A stretch of 54,519 bases of DNA from NCBI GenBank assembly GCA_012837615.1, contig DUQX01000102.1, forward strand, positions 1 through 54,519, in the 5' to 3' direction. A program made the translations under genes and the position numbers. The stretch is from Bacillota bacterium (GTDB lineage: Bacteria; Bacillota; Dethiobacteria; DTU022; UBA8154). Shown here piece after piece: positions 42,703 through 51,253 of the stretch. Positions within the stretch are counted from its first letter, which is position 1, and each line of letters begins with the position of its first letter. Under the pieces are notes generated by a model. That model was not told where the DNA came from. It saw nothing but the letters and a program-made list of their open reading frames with translations, and ran no database searches.

Positions 42703-43857
42703 ATGCAAGAGTTAAAAATATTGAGTATTGTGGGGACCCGCCCCGAGGGCATCAAGATGGCCCCGTTAGTTCATCTTTTGAAAGAGACTGCGGAAATTAA
42801 ATCCGTCCTCTGCCTTACCGCCCAGCACCGGGAGATGCTTGACCAGGTGCTTTCGCTTTTTGAGTTAAAAGCCGACTACGATCTCAATCTTATGAAAGAA
42901 AGCCAGAGCCTGACCCATATCACGGCGCGGGCGCTCGAAGGGCTGGAAAAAATAATTCTGCAGGAGAAACCGCATATGGTGCTCGTCCAGGGAGATACGA
43001 CCACTACCATGGCAGGATCGCTTGCGGCATTCTACCATAAAATCCCGGTCGGGCACGTAGAGGCAGGTTTGCGTACCTGGGATAAGTACGCCCCCTTTCC
43101 GGAGGAGATCAACCGCCGCATCAACAGCGTCATTGCCGAGCTGCACTTTGCCCCGACGGATCTTTCCCGTAAAAACCTGCTGCGGGAGGGCACCCCGCCG
43201 GAAAAAGTTTATGTTACCGGAAATACGGTTATCGATGCGCTGAAAACCACCGTACAGCCGGGATTTGTATTTGATGACCCTTTCCTGAGGGGATTCGACT
43301 TTGATTCCTCGAGAGTGCTTCTGGTGGAGGCCCATCGCCGCGAGAATATTGGCCGCCCGCTGCAGGAAATCTGCCTTGCCCTTCTCGATTTGTTGCAGGC
43401 TTTCCCCGATACTTTTTTGCTTTTTCCCGTACACAAAAACCCCGCTGTGCGGTGCACGGTTTATCGATACCTGGAGGGGCACCATAGAGTCCGCCTCCTG
43501 GAACCGCTGGACACTTTTTCATTCCACAATCTCATGGCTCGCTCCCACCTGATCCTTACCGATTCCGGGGGGATCCAGGAAGAGGCCCCCGCCCTGGGGC
43601 GCCCGGTGCTTGTTTTGCGCGATGTTACCGAACGCCCCGAAGCGCTGGCGGCCGGCACCGCTCTTTTAGCCGGAACAAACCGGGAAGCGATCGTTAAAAT
43701 GGCCTCCGACCTGTTGCACGACAGCTCCGCTTATGCCGCCATGGCCCGCGCCGCCAATCCCTATGGCGACGGCAGGGCCTCGGAACGTATCCGCGACGTC
43801 ATTCTTTACTACTTTGGGCGGCGCCCGTCACCTCCCGAACCCTTTAGCCCGATTTGA
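42703..43857 (+). CDS. UDP-N-acetylglucosamine 2-epimerase (non-hydrolysing)
   Basis: 384 residues. It interconverts UDP-GlcNAc and UDP-ManNAc. Motifs: VGTRPEGIKMAPLV, VQGDTTTTMAG, HVEAGLRTWDKYAPFPEE, AHRREN and the C-terminal TDSGGIQEEAPALGRPVLVLRDVTERPE, all typical of WecB/MnaA. UDP-ManNAc is needed for teichoic-acid linkage units. ATG 42703 follows AAAGGAA. Placed behind the WecA/TagO-like gene, with a repeat-rich spacer between, so separate transcription is possible. Confidence 0.95.
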   Translation: MQELKILSIVGTRPEGIKMAPLVHLLKETAEIKSVLCLTAQHREMLDQVLSLFELKADYDLNLMKESQSLTHITARALEGLEKIILQEKPHMVLVQGDTTTTMAGSLAAFYHKIPVGHVEAGLRTWDKYAPFPEEINRRINSVIAELHFAPTDLSRKNLLREGTPPEKVYVTGNTVIDALKTTVQPGFVFDDPFLRGFDFDSSRVLLVEAHRRENIGRPLQEICLALLDLLQAFPDTFLLFPVHKNPAVRCTVYRYLEGHHRVRLLEPLDTFSFHNLMARSHLILTDSGGIQEEAPALGRPVLVLRDVTERPEALAAGTALLAGTNREAIVKMASDLLHDSSAYAAMARAANPYGDGRASERIRDVILYYFGRRPSPPEPFSPI

Positions 43858-43871
43858 TGCAGTAATATTTG

Positions 43872-43939
43872 CAGCACCGTCAGGGGAGAGCTGTAGCCGC
43901 ACAGCACCGCCGGAGGAGATCTGTAGCCGCACAGCACCG
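43872..43939 (+). repeat. 30-bp tandem repeat, about 2.3 copies
   Basis: CAGCACCG recurs at 43872, 43902 and 43932; units contain GGRGAGMTCTGTAGCCGCA with few changes. It lies just after the epimerase stop codon. A shorter direct repeat AGAAGGGTTATTA follows near 44044-44070. Confidence 0.75.
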
Positions 43940-44125
43940 TATCAGGATGCTTCAGTGTGCAACGGGGTGCGCTGTAAGCAAGCTGTAAGCAATAAGTAAA
44001 AGTGGAAGAGCATCAAAGGAAGTAATTCTAATCCTGATACTAAAGAAGGGTTATTAGCTAGAAGGGTTATTAACTATAGATACAGAATAATTAATAAGTT
44101 AATAGAAAACAGGAAGATTTCAAAT

Positions 44126-45340
44126 ATGAATAACTTTTATAAAACTTTAACTATTGCATTTTTATCAGCTTTTGTTTTTGGGTTGGTTATGCAATCAATT
44201 CCTCCCATACTTCCCATTTTAATCGAGGAGATGGGGCTTTCCCATACACAGGGGGGAGCGTTGATGAGTCTTTTTGCCCTGCCCGGTATATTTTTTTCCA
44301 TACCGGGAGGTGTGCTTGCCGACTTTTATGGGCCGAGAAAAATAGGCATCTATTCCCTGTTAATTATGTTTGCCGGTATGCTCATCGTTGCAACGGGGAC
44401 ATCCTATACTACTCTGGCCCTGGGAAGGTTTATCGCCGGCATCGGCGGCACCACCATCATCATCATTGCCGCCCAGTCCATCTCCGGGGGATTTGAAGGG
44501 AATAAGAGCAGGGGAATAGGGCTGGGGATTTTCAATGCCGGGGTTCCTGCAGGAGTAATATTTTCCCTGAATGTTTTCAATCGCCTTGCCGTTGCCTGGG
44601 ATAATTGGCAATTGCCTGTTCTGGTTTCGGCTTTTTTCTGCCTGGTTGTGCTGCTTCTGCTCTGGAGATACAGGGAATTTGAATCAGCTATTAATAGTTC
44701 TGAAGAAAAAGCCGGTTTTCATAAAGAGCGTCCCGATTACCTGGAAAGCTTTAGAAACCTGGGAAGCTACGGAATCGTTTGGATAGTCGGCCTTATATGG
44801 TTTCTTTTTATGTGTGCCAGAACTGCCTCGCTGACTTTTGGGCCGGACTTTTTCATAACCGTTGGTTACGGCTATGCCTACGCCGGATTTTTGGCCAGCC
44901 TGTTTACCCTGGGCTCACTGTATGTTTCCCCCATCGCCGGCTATATTATTGATAAAACCGGAAGAACGGAGCTGTACCTGATTGCGGGGGGAGCCATACT
45001 CACCCTTCTGCATGTACTTCTTGTAACCTCCCCCTGGCATTTTCCCATAGCGTTTATCATCGGGGTGGCAGGTGCGCTTTTTCCTTTTTCTGTCTTTTAC
45101 CTTATCCCCCTGCTGCTTCCGCAAGAAAAACTGGGAAAGGGTTTGGGTGTGCTGCGGATCTGTGAAAATGCCGGCATACTGATCGGGCCCTTTTTTGTCG
45201 GCCTTGTCTATGACCTGACCATATCTTATTTTTACTGCTTTATGCTGATAGCCGCCTTCTACCTGGGAACAGCTGCAAGCTCCGTAGCGCTGAAATTTTC
45301 CTTGAAAAAAACCCCTTCTCTTGAAAAGAACTATGAGTAA
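44126..45340 (+). CDS. Major facilitator superfamily transporter
   Basis: 404 residues, about twelve membrane helices. The A-like motif between helices 2 and 3 reads GVLADFYGPRKIG (about 64-76) and a repeat of it (GYIIDKTGRTELYL) starts the second half. The substrate cannot be predicted; the family resembles CynX/NarK-type and opine-type exporters only loosely. ATG 44126 follows AGGAAG. It is a single gene between the epimerase and the cobalamin riboswitch and does not share the riboswitch, which lies downstream. Confidence 0.9.
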   Translation: MNNFYKTLTIAFLSAFVFGLVMQSIPPILPILIEEMGLSHTQGGALMSLFALPGIFFSIPGGVLADFYGPRKIGIYSLLIMFAGMLIVATGTSYTTLALGRFIAGIGGTTIIIIAAQSISGGFEGNKSRGIGLGIFNAGVPAGVIFSLNVFNRLAVAWDNWQLPVLVSAFFCLVVLLLLWRYREFESAINSSEEKAGFHKERPDYLESFRNLGSYGIVWIVGLIWFLFMCARTASLTFGPDFFITVGYGYAYAGFLASLFTLGSLYVSPIAGYIIDKTGRTELYLIAGGAILTLLHVLLVTSPWHFPIAFIIGVAGALFPFSVFYLIPLLLPQEKLGKGLGVLRICENAGILIGPFFVGLVYDLTISYFYCFMLIAAFYLGTAASSVALKFSLKKTPSLEKNYE

Positions 45341-45422
45341 ATCTTAGCAGGGGGAAGAATCAATAAATCTTCGGTGGACAGGGAGTTAATAATGTGATAT
45401 TCTTAGGAAAAGTGAATATATT

Positions 45423-45582
45423 GCATCTGGGTGTCAAAGACTTAATAGGGAAGCCGGTGAAATTCCGGCGTGGTCCCGCCACTGTAAGCGGCGAGTTCTC
45501 CCGCAAAAGCCACTGGTCCGAGAGGGACTGGGAAGGTTGGGGGAAAACGTTGACCCGTAAGCCAGGAGACCTGCCCAAATGC
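45423..45582 (+). promoter_or_regulatory. Cobalamin riboswitch
   Basis: The aptamer is closed by GCATCTGGG (45423-45431) with CCCAAATGC (45574-45582). Core elements: GGGAAGCCGGTGAAATTCCG, the GTGGTCCCGCCACTGTAA block, and the B12 box GCCAGGAGACCTGCC (45561-45575). It senses adenosylcobalamin and controls the cob gene cluster starting with btuF, here by termination at one of the following hairpins. Confidence 0.96.
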
Positions 45583-45622
45583 GAGTTCGGCCCCCTTCGG
45601 GTAAAAGGGCAAGGCGAGTGGT

Positions 45623-45651
45623 AAAACCGCGCGAATTTCCCGTGGTTTTTT
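45623..45651 (+). terminator. First terminator hairpin of the riboswitch
   Basis: AAAACCGCG (45623-45631) with CGTGGTTTT (45641-45649), one G-U pair, then a U-run. Likely expression platform; the antiterminator partner was not worked out. Confidence 0.6.
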
Positions 45652-45658
45652 AGTATAT

Positions 45659-45701
45659 AAACCCCAGCCAAAGGGCTTACCTCAGGAGGCTGGGGTTTTT
45701 T
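45659..45701 (+). terminator. Second terminator hairpin of the riboswitch
   Basis: AAACCCCAGCC (45659-45669) with GGCTGGGGTTT (45688-45698) and T-run to 45701. Stronger than the first hairpin. Located 107 bp before the btuF start. Confidence 0.8.
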
Positions 45702-45807
45702 GGGTGGAGCGCCGCGGTGTAGCTCGTTTCCGGGTTTGCGCAAGCAAGTTCTGCCGCCCGTCCCGGCTAAGGGCTATTATGCTTGGGAGCGTGATGAAGG
45801 ATTGGAT

Positions 45808-46773
45808 GTGAAGAAGCTTACAACAGCGATGCTGGTTCTGTTGATGTTGGTTTTGTTGATGTTGGCCCTGTTCTGCGGAGGTTGCGGCGGGTCGGCGAGT
45901 GTTGCCGGCGAAAATGCCGGAAGCGGAAGCGGAGCTGACGGCCCCCGGGCGAAGGTTGTAGACCAGGCGGGCAGGGAGCTGGCCCTTTACGGGGTTCCAC
46001 AGAAAATAGTTTCCCTTTCGCCGGCCAATACGGAGTTTGCCTGTGCACTGGGGCTTGAGGAACGGCTGGTGGGGGTGACCGATTACTGCAACTACCCTCC
46101 ACAGGTTGAGTATAAGCCGAAAGTGGGGGGGTTTTCCGACCCGAACGTGGAGCAAATTGTCGCCATGGAGCCGGAACTCGTCCTGGCGGGTGACATGCAT
46201 GCGGATGTGACGGAAAAGCTCGAGGATATGGGGATAGCGGCGCTGGTTTTAGCCCCGGAAAACCTGGATGACATTTACATATCATTGGAACTGCTGGCGG
46301 AGGTTACGGATTCCGGCGAGACGTTTGCTGAGCTGAGAGCAAAGACGGATGAGCGGATTAAAGCGGTGCAGGATGCGCTGGCCTCCCTGGATGAAAGAGA
46401 GCGGGTGCGCGTTTATTTCGAAATATATCCCGATCCGCTGATGAGCGTGGGGAGCAGGTCTATCATTCACGAGATTATTTCCCTGGCCGGCGGGGTGAAC
46501 ATCTTTGCCGATGTTAATGAAACTTATCCCACCGTCAGCTCGGAAGCGGTGGTCAACAGGGACCCGCAGGTGATTCTTTTTCCCAACTTTCACGGATCGG
46601 AGGAATTATTATCCGGGCTGTTGCAGGCGCGCCCGGGTTGGGGTAAGATCTCCGCGATTGTTGACGGTCGGGTACACGGCGTGGATAATGATGCTTTTTC
46701 CCGCCCGGGACCGCGGATTATCGATGCTGTGGAAGAGGCGGCGATGTTCTTTTATCCCGCACTCTTTGAATAG
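45808..46773 (+). CDS. btuF: Corrinoid ABC transporter substrate-binding lipoprotein (BtuF-like)
   Basis: 321 residues. Signal peptide with a repeated VLLMLVLLMLALF core and lipobox LFCGGC; then the helical-backbone periplasmic-binding fold (KIVSLSPANTEFACALGLEERLVGVTDYCNYP, typical of BtuF/FhuD). Binds cobalamin or cobinamide. GTG 45808 with AAGGA six bases upstream. No btuC or btuD follows; the next gene is cobU. The riboswitch directly upstream supports a corrinoid ligand. Confidence 0.9.
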   Translation: MKKLTTAMLVLLMLVLLMLALFCGGCGGSASVAGENAGSGSGADGPRAKVVDQAGRELALYGVPQKIVSLSPANTEFACALGLEERLVGVTDYCNYPPQVEYKPKVGGFSDPNVEQIVAMEPELVLAGDMHADVTEKLEDMGIAALVLAPENLDDIYISLELLAEVTDSGETFAELRAKTDERIKAVQDALASLDERERVRVYFEIYPDPLMSVGSRSIIHEIISLAGGVNIFADVNETYPTVSSEAVVNRDPQVILFPNFHGSEELLSGLLQARPGWGKISAIVDGRVHGVDNDAFSRPGPRIIDAVEEAAMFFYPALFE

Positions 46774-46782
46774 GAGGAACAA

Positions 46783-47532
46783 ATGAAGGATGCAAGAGGC
46801 AAATTAATACTGGTTACAGGGGGGGCGCGCAGCGGCAAGAGCACCTTTGCGGAAAGTTACGCCCGGGAGGCCTCCAAAAGGGTAATCTATATCGCCAGCG
46901 CGGCCGGCGATGACGAAGAGATGCGCCGGCGGATAGAGGCTCACCGGCAGCACCGCCCCAAGCATTTTATTACGGTGGAGGAGCGCTATTATCCCCACCT
47001 GGTCCTGGAAAGGGAAGGCCGGGCCGATACCTTTATTCTCCTGGATTGCCTGACGCTGTTGCTGAGCAATCATCTCATAAAGGAGGCTTGCAGGGAAGGC
47101 GGGGGAGAAAGTGCCGCATTGCCTTTACCCGCAGGGCAGGAGAATGCTCTGGAACGGGGAAAGGTTGTGGAGGATGATGCCGTTGGTCGGAAGAAGAGAG
47201 GTGCAGGCACGGACGGCGCAGAGGAACGGAACGAGAGCGAAACGCCGGTAGAAGCTGTGGATTGGGCTGAAGGTGAAATGCTGGCAGACGCTGCGGAACA
47301 GGAGAGGGTGATGGGGCGCATACTGGAGTATATCGACAGCCTCTCCCTTTTAATGCGCAGCAGCCCTGCCGATGTTCTCGTGGTGACAAACGAGGTCGGC
47401 ATGGGCCTGGTCCCGGAACACCCCCTGGGACGGATCTTTCGCGACCTCTCCGGAAAGGCTAACCAGATCGTGGCCTCCCGTGCAGACGAGGTCTGGTTCA
47501 CGGTCTGCGGGATTCCCCAAAGGATCAAGTAG
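46783..47532 (+). CDS. cobU: Adenosylcobinamide kinase/guanylyltransferase CobU with insertion
   Basis: 249 residues, about 65 more than typical CobU. Walker A GGARSGKS (about 13-20), the RIEAHRQHRP His region and LLDCLTLLLSNHL are in the N-terminal half; VVTNEVGMGLVPEHPLGRIFRDLSGKANQ is in the C-terminal half. Between them (about 105-170) is a charged insertion rich in Glu, Gly and Ala. It phosphorylates adenosylcobinamide and transfers GMP to give AdoCbi-GDP. ATG 46783 follows TAGGAGGAA, ten bases after btuF. Confidence 0.93.
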   Translation: MKDARGKLILVTGGARSGKSTFAESYAREASKRVIYIASAAGDDEEMRRRIEAHRQHRPKHFITVEERYYPHLVLEREGRADTFILLDCLTLLLSNHLIKEACREGGGESAALPLPAGQENALERGKVVEDDAVGRKKRGAGTDGAEERNESETPVEAVDWAEGEMLADAAEQERVMGRILEYIDSLSLLMRSSPADVLVVTNEVGMGLVPEHPLGRIFRDLSGKANQIVASRADEVWFTVCGIPQRIK

Positions 47533-47551
47533 CTGCCAAGTAGCTGCGGGG

Positions 47552-47641
47552 GAATGTTTTACAGAAATCCTGGACGGTAATCAGCTCATGAACAGCTGCG
47601 GTCATCAGGATGGAATCGTTTTACAGAAAACTGGACGGTAA
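47552..47641 (+). repeat. Direct repeat between cobU and cbiB
   Basis: Two copies of GAATnGTTTTACAGAAA-N2-CTGGACGGTAA (47552-47580, 47612-47641) lie 60 bp apart in the 190-bp spacer. No terminator seen. Confidence 0.6.
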
Positions 47642-47722
47642 GCATAGATAGACTTTTTTGCTTAAACTTTTTTGGATAAAGAGCCGGTAAATAAAACTTG
47701 ATAGACCGGGGAGGCAAAAGGC

Positions 47723-48709
47723 ATGGAAGTCTGGTTTAATTCAGTGGCCCTTGTTTTGGCGTTTGGGCTTGATCTCCTTCTAGGTGACCCCCGTTGCCTG
47801 CCTCACCCTGTCAGGGCCATCGGCAGGGCTGTCCTCTTGCTCGAGGGGCTTGCCCGCAGGTTTTTTCATAGCGCCGCGGGCCTTAGGTTTGCCGGGGCGG
47901 CGATTGTCCTTCTGGTCGCCGGCGGCAGCGCTGCGGCGGTCCATTATGCCTTAAAGTATGCGTTTATTTTGCATTTCCTGGCGGGGATGCTGCTTTTGAT
48001 CTACCTTTACTATGCGATGCTCGCCGTCGGCGATATGCTCCGGCATGTGCGGGCGGTGGAGGCCGCCCTTGCCGGGGAGGACCTACCCCTGGCCAGAAAG
48101 CGGGTAAGCCTGCTTGTCAGCCGGGATACCGCCCTCCTTGGGGAAGAAGGGGTTGTCAGGGCTGCCCTGGAAAGCCTGTTTGAAAACGCTGCCGACGGTG
48201 TGGTTGCCCCCCTTTTTTATGCAGCCCTGGGGGGTCCTGCTCTGGCGGTTTTATACAAAGCGGTAAACACCATGGATTCCATGTTGGGGTACAGGACGCC
48301 GCGCTACTATTACCTGGGCTGGGCTGCGGCGCGGGCGGATGATCTACTGAGCTATATTCCCGCCCGCCTCACCGCTCTGCTTTTTATCCTGGCCGGGATG
48401 CTTGGCCGTCTTAACTGGAAAAAGGGCTGGAGAACGCTCCTGCAGGACAGAAAAAAGCACGACAGCCCCAACAGTGCCTGGCCGGAAGCTGCCGCTGCCG
48501 GGGTCCTGGATATCCGGCTCGGCGGGCGGGATCGTTATCACGGGAAGGAGATCAGCCGCCCGGTTCTGAACAACTCCGGCAAGCCCCCGTGCTGTCGGGA
48601 CTTTGCCCGGGCGTTTGCCCTTTTCAAAGGCGTATCCCTTTTGGCGTTGATCGCGTCGCTGGCGCTGATTTTGGTTATTTGGCAGGGGGCAATACCGTGG
48701 TTCGCGTAG
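47723..48709 (+). CDS. cbiB: Adenosylcobinamide-phosphate synthase CbiB
   Basis: 328 residues with several membrane helices; starts with the family motif DLLLGDPRCLPHPVRAIG. The central SRDTALLGEEGVVRAALESLFENAADGVVAPLFYAALGGP segment is highly typical, as is the DSPNSAWPEAAAAGVL stretch. It joins cobyric acid and aminopropanol-phosphate (made by CobD) to adenosylcobinamide-phosphate. ATG 47723 has GGGGAGG ten bases upstream. Confidence 0.96.
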   Translation: MEVWFNSVALVLAFGLDLLLGDPRCLPHPVRAIGRAVLLLEGLARRFFHSAAGLRFAGAAIVLLVAGGSAAAVHYALKYAFILHFLAGMLLLIYLYYAMLAVGDMLRHVRAVEAALAGEDLPLARKRVSLLVSRDTALLGEEGVVRAALESLFENAADGVVAPLFYAALGGPALAVLYKAVNTMDSMLGYRTPRYYYLGWAAARADDLLSYIPARLTALLFILAGMLGRLNWKKGWRTLLQDRKKHDSPNSAWPEAAAAGVLDIRLGGRDRYHGKEISRPVLNNSGKPPCCRDFARAFALFKGVSLLALIASLALILVIWQGAIPWFA

Positions 48710-48775
48710 TTCGCGTGGTTCGCTTAAAGTTTACGCAGGCAGTTTTACTGCCGGTTCCAGTATAGGAGATAGCTC

Positions 48776-48907
48776 ATGAGATATTCCAATGAAAAAGCCT
48801 ATCTAAATTGTTTGGGAAATGGCCTTCCTGAGAAGCTCCTGCCCGTGTGTTTTTCAGCCGGTTGCCGATATCCGGTCAACAAGGATTTTTTGGGCCTTTT
48901 GTTTTAA
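48776..48907 (+). CDS. Possible 43-residue protein between cbiB and cobS
   Basis: ATG 48776 preceded by ATAGGAGATAG (strong Shine-Dalgarno) opens a 43-codon frame ending at TAA 48905-48907. The product starts MRYSNEKAYL and contains a CFSAGCRYP pair of cysteines. It resembles nothing I know. It could be a small operon protein or a decayed gene tail. The surrounding gap (48710-48981) is otherwise empty. Confidence 0.4.
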   Translation: MRYSNEKAYLNCLGNGLPEKLLPVCFSAGCRYPVNKDFLGLLF

Positions 48908-48981
48908 ATAAGCCTATCATGGGTTGTTATTTGCAATTTAATGATCATGTTGCTACTAAATTGTTGTGAGGAGGCGGGGTA

Positions 48982-49734
48982 GTGAGAAAATTTTGTCTGG
49001 CGCTCTCCTTTTTAACGGTTATCCCCTGCAGCCCGCGCCCCCCTATCGAACGCGGGGAACTGGCTGCTGCCGCGGCTTATTTCCCCCTGGTTGGCGCGGT
49101 GCTGGGGCTGCTCTTGGGAGGCGTTGCTTACCTGCTGTACCCGCTGGTAACCCCCGGGCCGCTGGCGGTAATGATCTTTGTCGCGGCATTTTTCTTAACC
49201 CGCGGGCTGCATCTTGACGGACTGGCCGATACCGCCGACGGCCTTATCGGAGCGATGGACAGGGAAAAAGCGCTGAAGATCATGCGGGACAGCGTTGTCG
49301 GCCCGATGGGGGTATGCGCGCTCCTTTTTGTCTACCTCTTTAAATATGCTGCCCTGCTTGCCATAAACGCCCCCTTTTTCCCCCTGGCCGTATTCTCACT
49401 TCCATTCTGCGGACGCTGGGCCATGGTCCTGGCCGGCGCGGCATTCGCCCCTGCCAGGCCGGAGGGTCTGGGGAACCGGTTTATTGGCGAGCTGGGGTGG
49501 AGGCATTTTCTGTATGCCTCCCTTTTAGGAGCCGCAGTGATTGCGGCGCTGGCCTGTTTTTATAGTAATTTTATTCCCCCCATGCTCTGCGGAATTGCGG
49601 TAGCCATTATTTTCTCGCTGCTCCTCTCCTCCTATGCCGCCGGAAGGCTTGGCGGCCTGACCGGGGATATCCTCGGCGCGGTGAACGAGATCGCCGAGGC
49701 GGGCTTTCTGCTGGGGGTGATTATATGGAGCTAA
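48982..49734 (+). CDS. cobS: Adenosylcobinamide-GDP ribazoletransferase CobS
   Basis: 250 residues, about six to seven membrane helices. The conserved acidic motif is RGLHLDGLADTADGLIGAMDREKAL (about 72-96), and there is an FLTVIPCSP N-terminus as in cobalamin synthases. It joins AdoCbi-GDP to alpha-ribazole(-phosphate). GTG 48982 follows GAGGAGGCGGGG. The 3' end overlaps cobD by 10 bp. Confidence 0.96.
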   Translation: MRKFCLALSFLTVIPCSPRPPIERGELAAAAAYFPLVGAVLGLLLGGVAYLLYPLVTPGPLAVMIFVAAFFLTRGLHLDGLADTADGLIGAMDREKALKIMRDSVVGPMGVCALLFVYLFKYAALLAINAPFFPLAVFSLPFCGRWAMVLAGAAFAPARPEGLGNRFIGELGWRHFLYASLLGAAVIAALACFYSNFIPPMLCGIAVAIIFSLLLSSYAAGRLGGLTGDILGAVNEIAEAGFLLGVIIWS

Positions 49735-51137
49735 AAGGTAAAAGAATTCCAGTAAGCGGGAAAGGCAGCAGAAAAACCAACGGCAGAAAAACTAACAGAA
49801 ACATTTATAGAAGAAATAACGGGAAAAGGGAGGACGCTGGTGAACATGCCCTTGGCAGGGAGTTCATGGGGGAGTTCATAAATGACAGAGATTCCGTAAA
49901 AGGTGGGAGGTACATAAACGGGGATTCCCAAATCAGGAAGATCGCGGACGGGGAGGCCGGCGGCCATGGGGGCAACGTCTATGCCGCCGCCGCGGCACAC
50001 GGCCTCAGGCCGGAGGATTTTTGCGATTTCAGTAGCAATATCAACCCGCTCGGTCCGCCCCCCGGGCTGCTTTCCGAGCTGAAAAAGCACCTGGAGCAGG
50101 AAATCTGCCGCTATCCCGCTCCCCAGGCCGCACCTTTCCGCGCTGCCCTGGCCCGGGATCTGGGCATCCCCGAGGAGCGGCTGCTCATCGGCAACGGCGC
50201 CAACGAGCTTATTCACCTGTTCTTTCTCTGGAAGAGGCCGAAAAAGGTGCTTATCCCCGCGCCGACTTTTTCTGAATACGCAAGGGCGGCGCGGCTGGCC
50301 GGGGCAAAGGTGGAATATTTCCGCCTTCTTCCCGAAAAGGCGTTCTCCAAAGAAAAACTTGTTGCACAAGTACAGATGAGCGGCAGCGATTTAATTGTCT
50401 TTTGCAACCCCAACAACCCCACGGGGATGTATTACCCGCGAGAGCTGCTGGAAGAGATAGCCCTGGCAGTGGCAGAAAAAGGTGTGGCGGTTTTCATTGA
50501 CGAGAGCTTTTTCCCCTTTACGGGGCGTTCCGCTTCGGAGAGCTTCTCCGGATCAGTTTTCCGTTCTGCCTCCGGTCCGGGTTCTGCTGTCTCCTGCCCG
50601 GTTCCCGGCGCTCCCTGTTCGGGCCATAGCGCCGAACCCGAAAATGCGGGGAGCAGCTGCGGCGACCTCTGGGCGGTCGCCTCGCTTACCAAGCTCTGGG
50701 CGCTGCCGGGCCTTCGCCTGGGCTACCTGCTTGGCCCCCCGGAAGGTATCAGGAGCCTAACCGAAAACGGCGATCCCTGGAGGGTTAACGCTCTTGCCCA
50801 GCGGGCGGGGAATTACTGCCTTTTCCAAAAGCAGCACATCAGGGATTCGCTGGAGCTGGTCAAAGGCGAGCGGGAGTTCCTGCTGCGGGAGCTGGAAAAA
50901 ATTGATGGGTTGAAGGTTTACCCGGGGGAGGCCAATTACCTTCTCCTCAGAGGATTATCCGGCGGCTTCTCCAGCGCGGATCTCTGCCGGAAGCTCGCTT
51001 CCCGCGGGATTCTGATCCGCGATGCCTCGAACTTCCCCGCCCTCGACCGCAGCTATTTCCGCATTGCGGTGCGCCCGCGCCGGGAAAACCTCCGCCTGCT
51101 TTCCGCATTACGGGATTATGTATGCGGAGTTATGTAA
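49725..51137 (+). CDS. cobD: Threonine-phosphate decarboxylase CobD with extra segments
   Basis: 470 residues, about 110 more than usual CobD. Residues 1-75 form a basic Asn/Lys/Arg-rich extension; the aminotransferase fold starts at GGHGGNVYAAAAAHG. FCNPNNPTG and the PLP Lys in ASLTKLWALPGLRLGY are conserved. A ~45-residue Ser/Gly/Pro-rich insertion sits before the PLP lysine (about 268-315), between FIDESFFPF and LWAVASLTK. It makes aminopropanol phosphate for CbiB. ATG 49725 overlaps cobS; a later in-frame ATG could start a shorter form. Confidence 0.92.
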   Translation: MELKGKRIPVSGKGSRKTNGRKTNRNIYRRNNGKREDAGEHALGREFMGEFINDRDSVKGGRYINGDSQIRKIADGEAGGHGGNVYAAAAAHGLRPEDFCDFSSNINPLGPPPGLLSELKKHLEQEICRYPAPQAAPFRAALARDLGIPEERLLIGNGANELIHLFFLWKRPKKVLIPAPTFSEYARAARLAGAKVEYFRLLPEKAFSKEKLVAQVQMSGSDLIVFCNPNNPTGMYYPRELLEEIALAVAEKGVAVFIDESFFPFTGRSASESFSGSVFRSASGPGSAVSCPVPGAPCSGHSAEPENAGSSCGDLWAVASLTKLWALPGLRLGYLLGPPEGIRSLTENGDPWRVNALAQRAGNYCLFQKQHIRDSLELVKGEREFLLRELEKIDGLKVYPGEANYLLLRGLSGGFSSADLCRKLASRGILIRDASNFPALDRSYFRIAVRPRRENLRLLSALRDYVCGVM

Positions 51138-51253
51138 ATAGTTATGTAAATAAGTGTTTATTAGAATCGGCATGTCCACAGAAACGGTGCAAACTTAGTT
51201 TGCAAACCGGAAGTGTGGAACAGCTGTACCGATGCAAAATTTTGGAGGTACAT

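Noticed and set aside
43872-43939. CRISPR array
   Set aside because: Units are directly adjacent with no unique spacers and no cas genes nearby; it is a plain tandem repeat.
44126-45340. MFS transporter as part of the cobalamin regulon
   Set aside because: The riboswitch lies downstream of this gene on the same strand and can only act on btuF and following genes.
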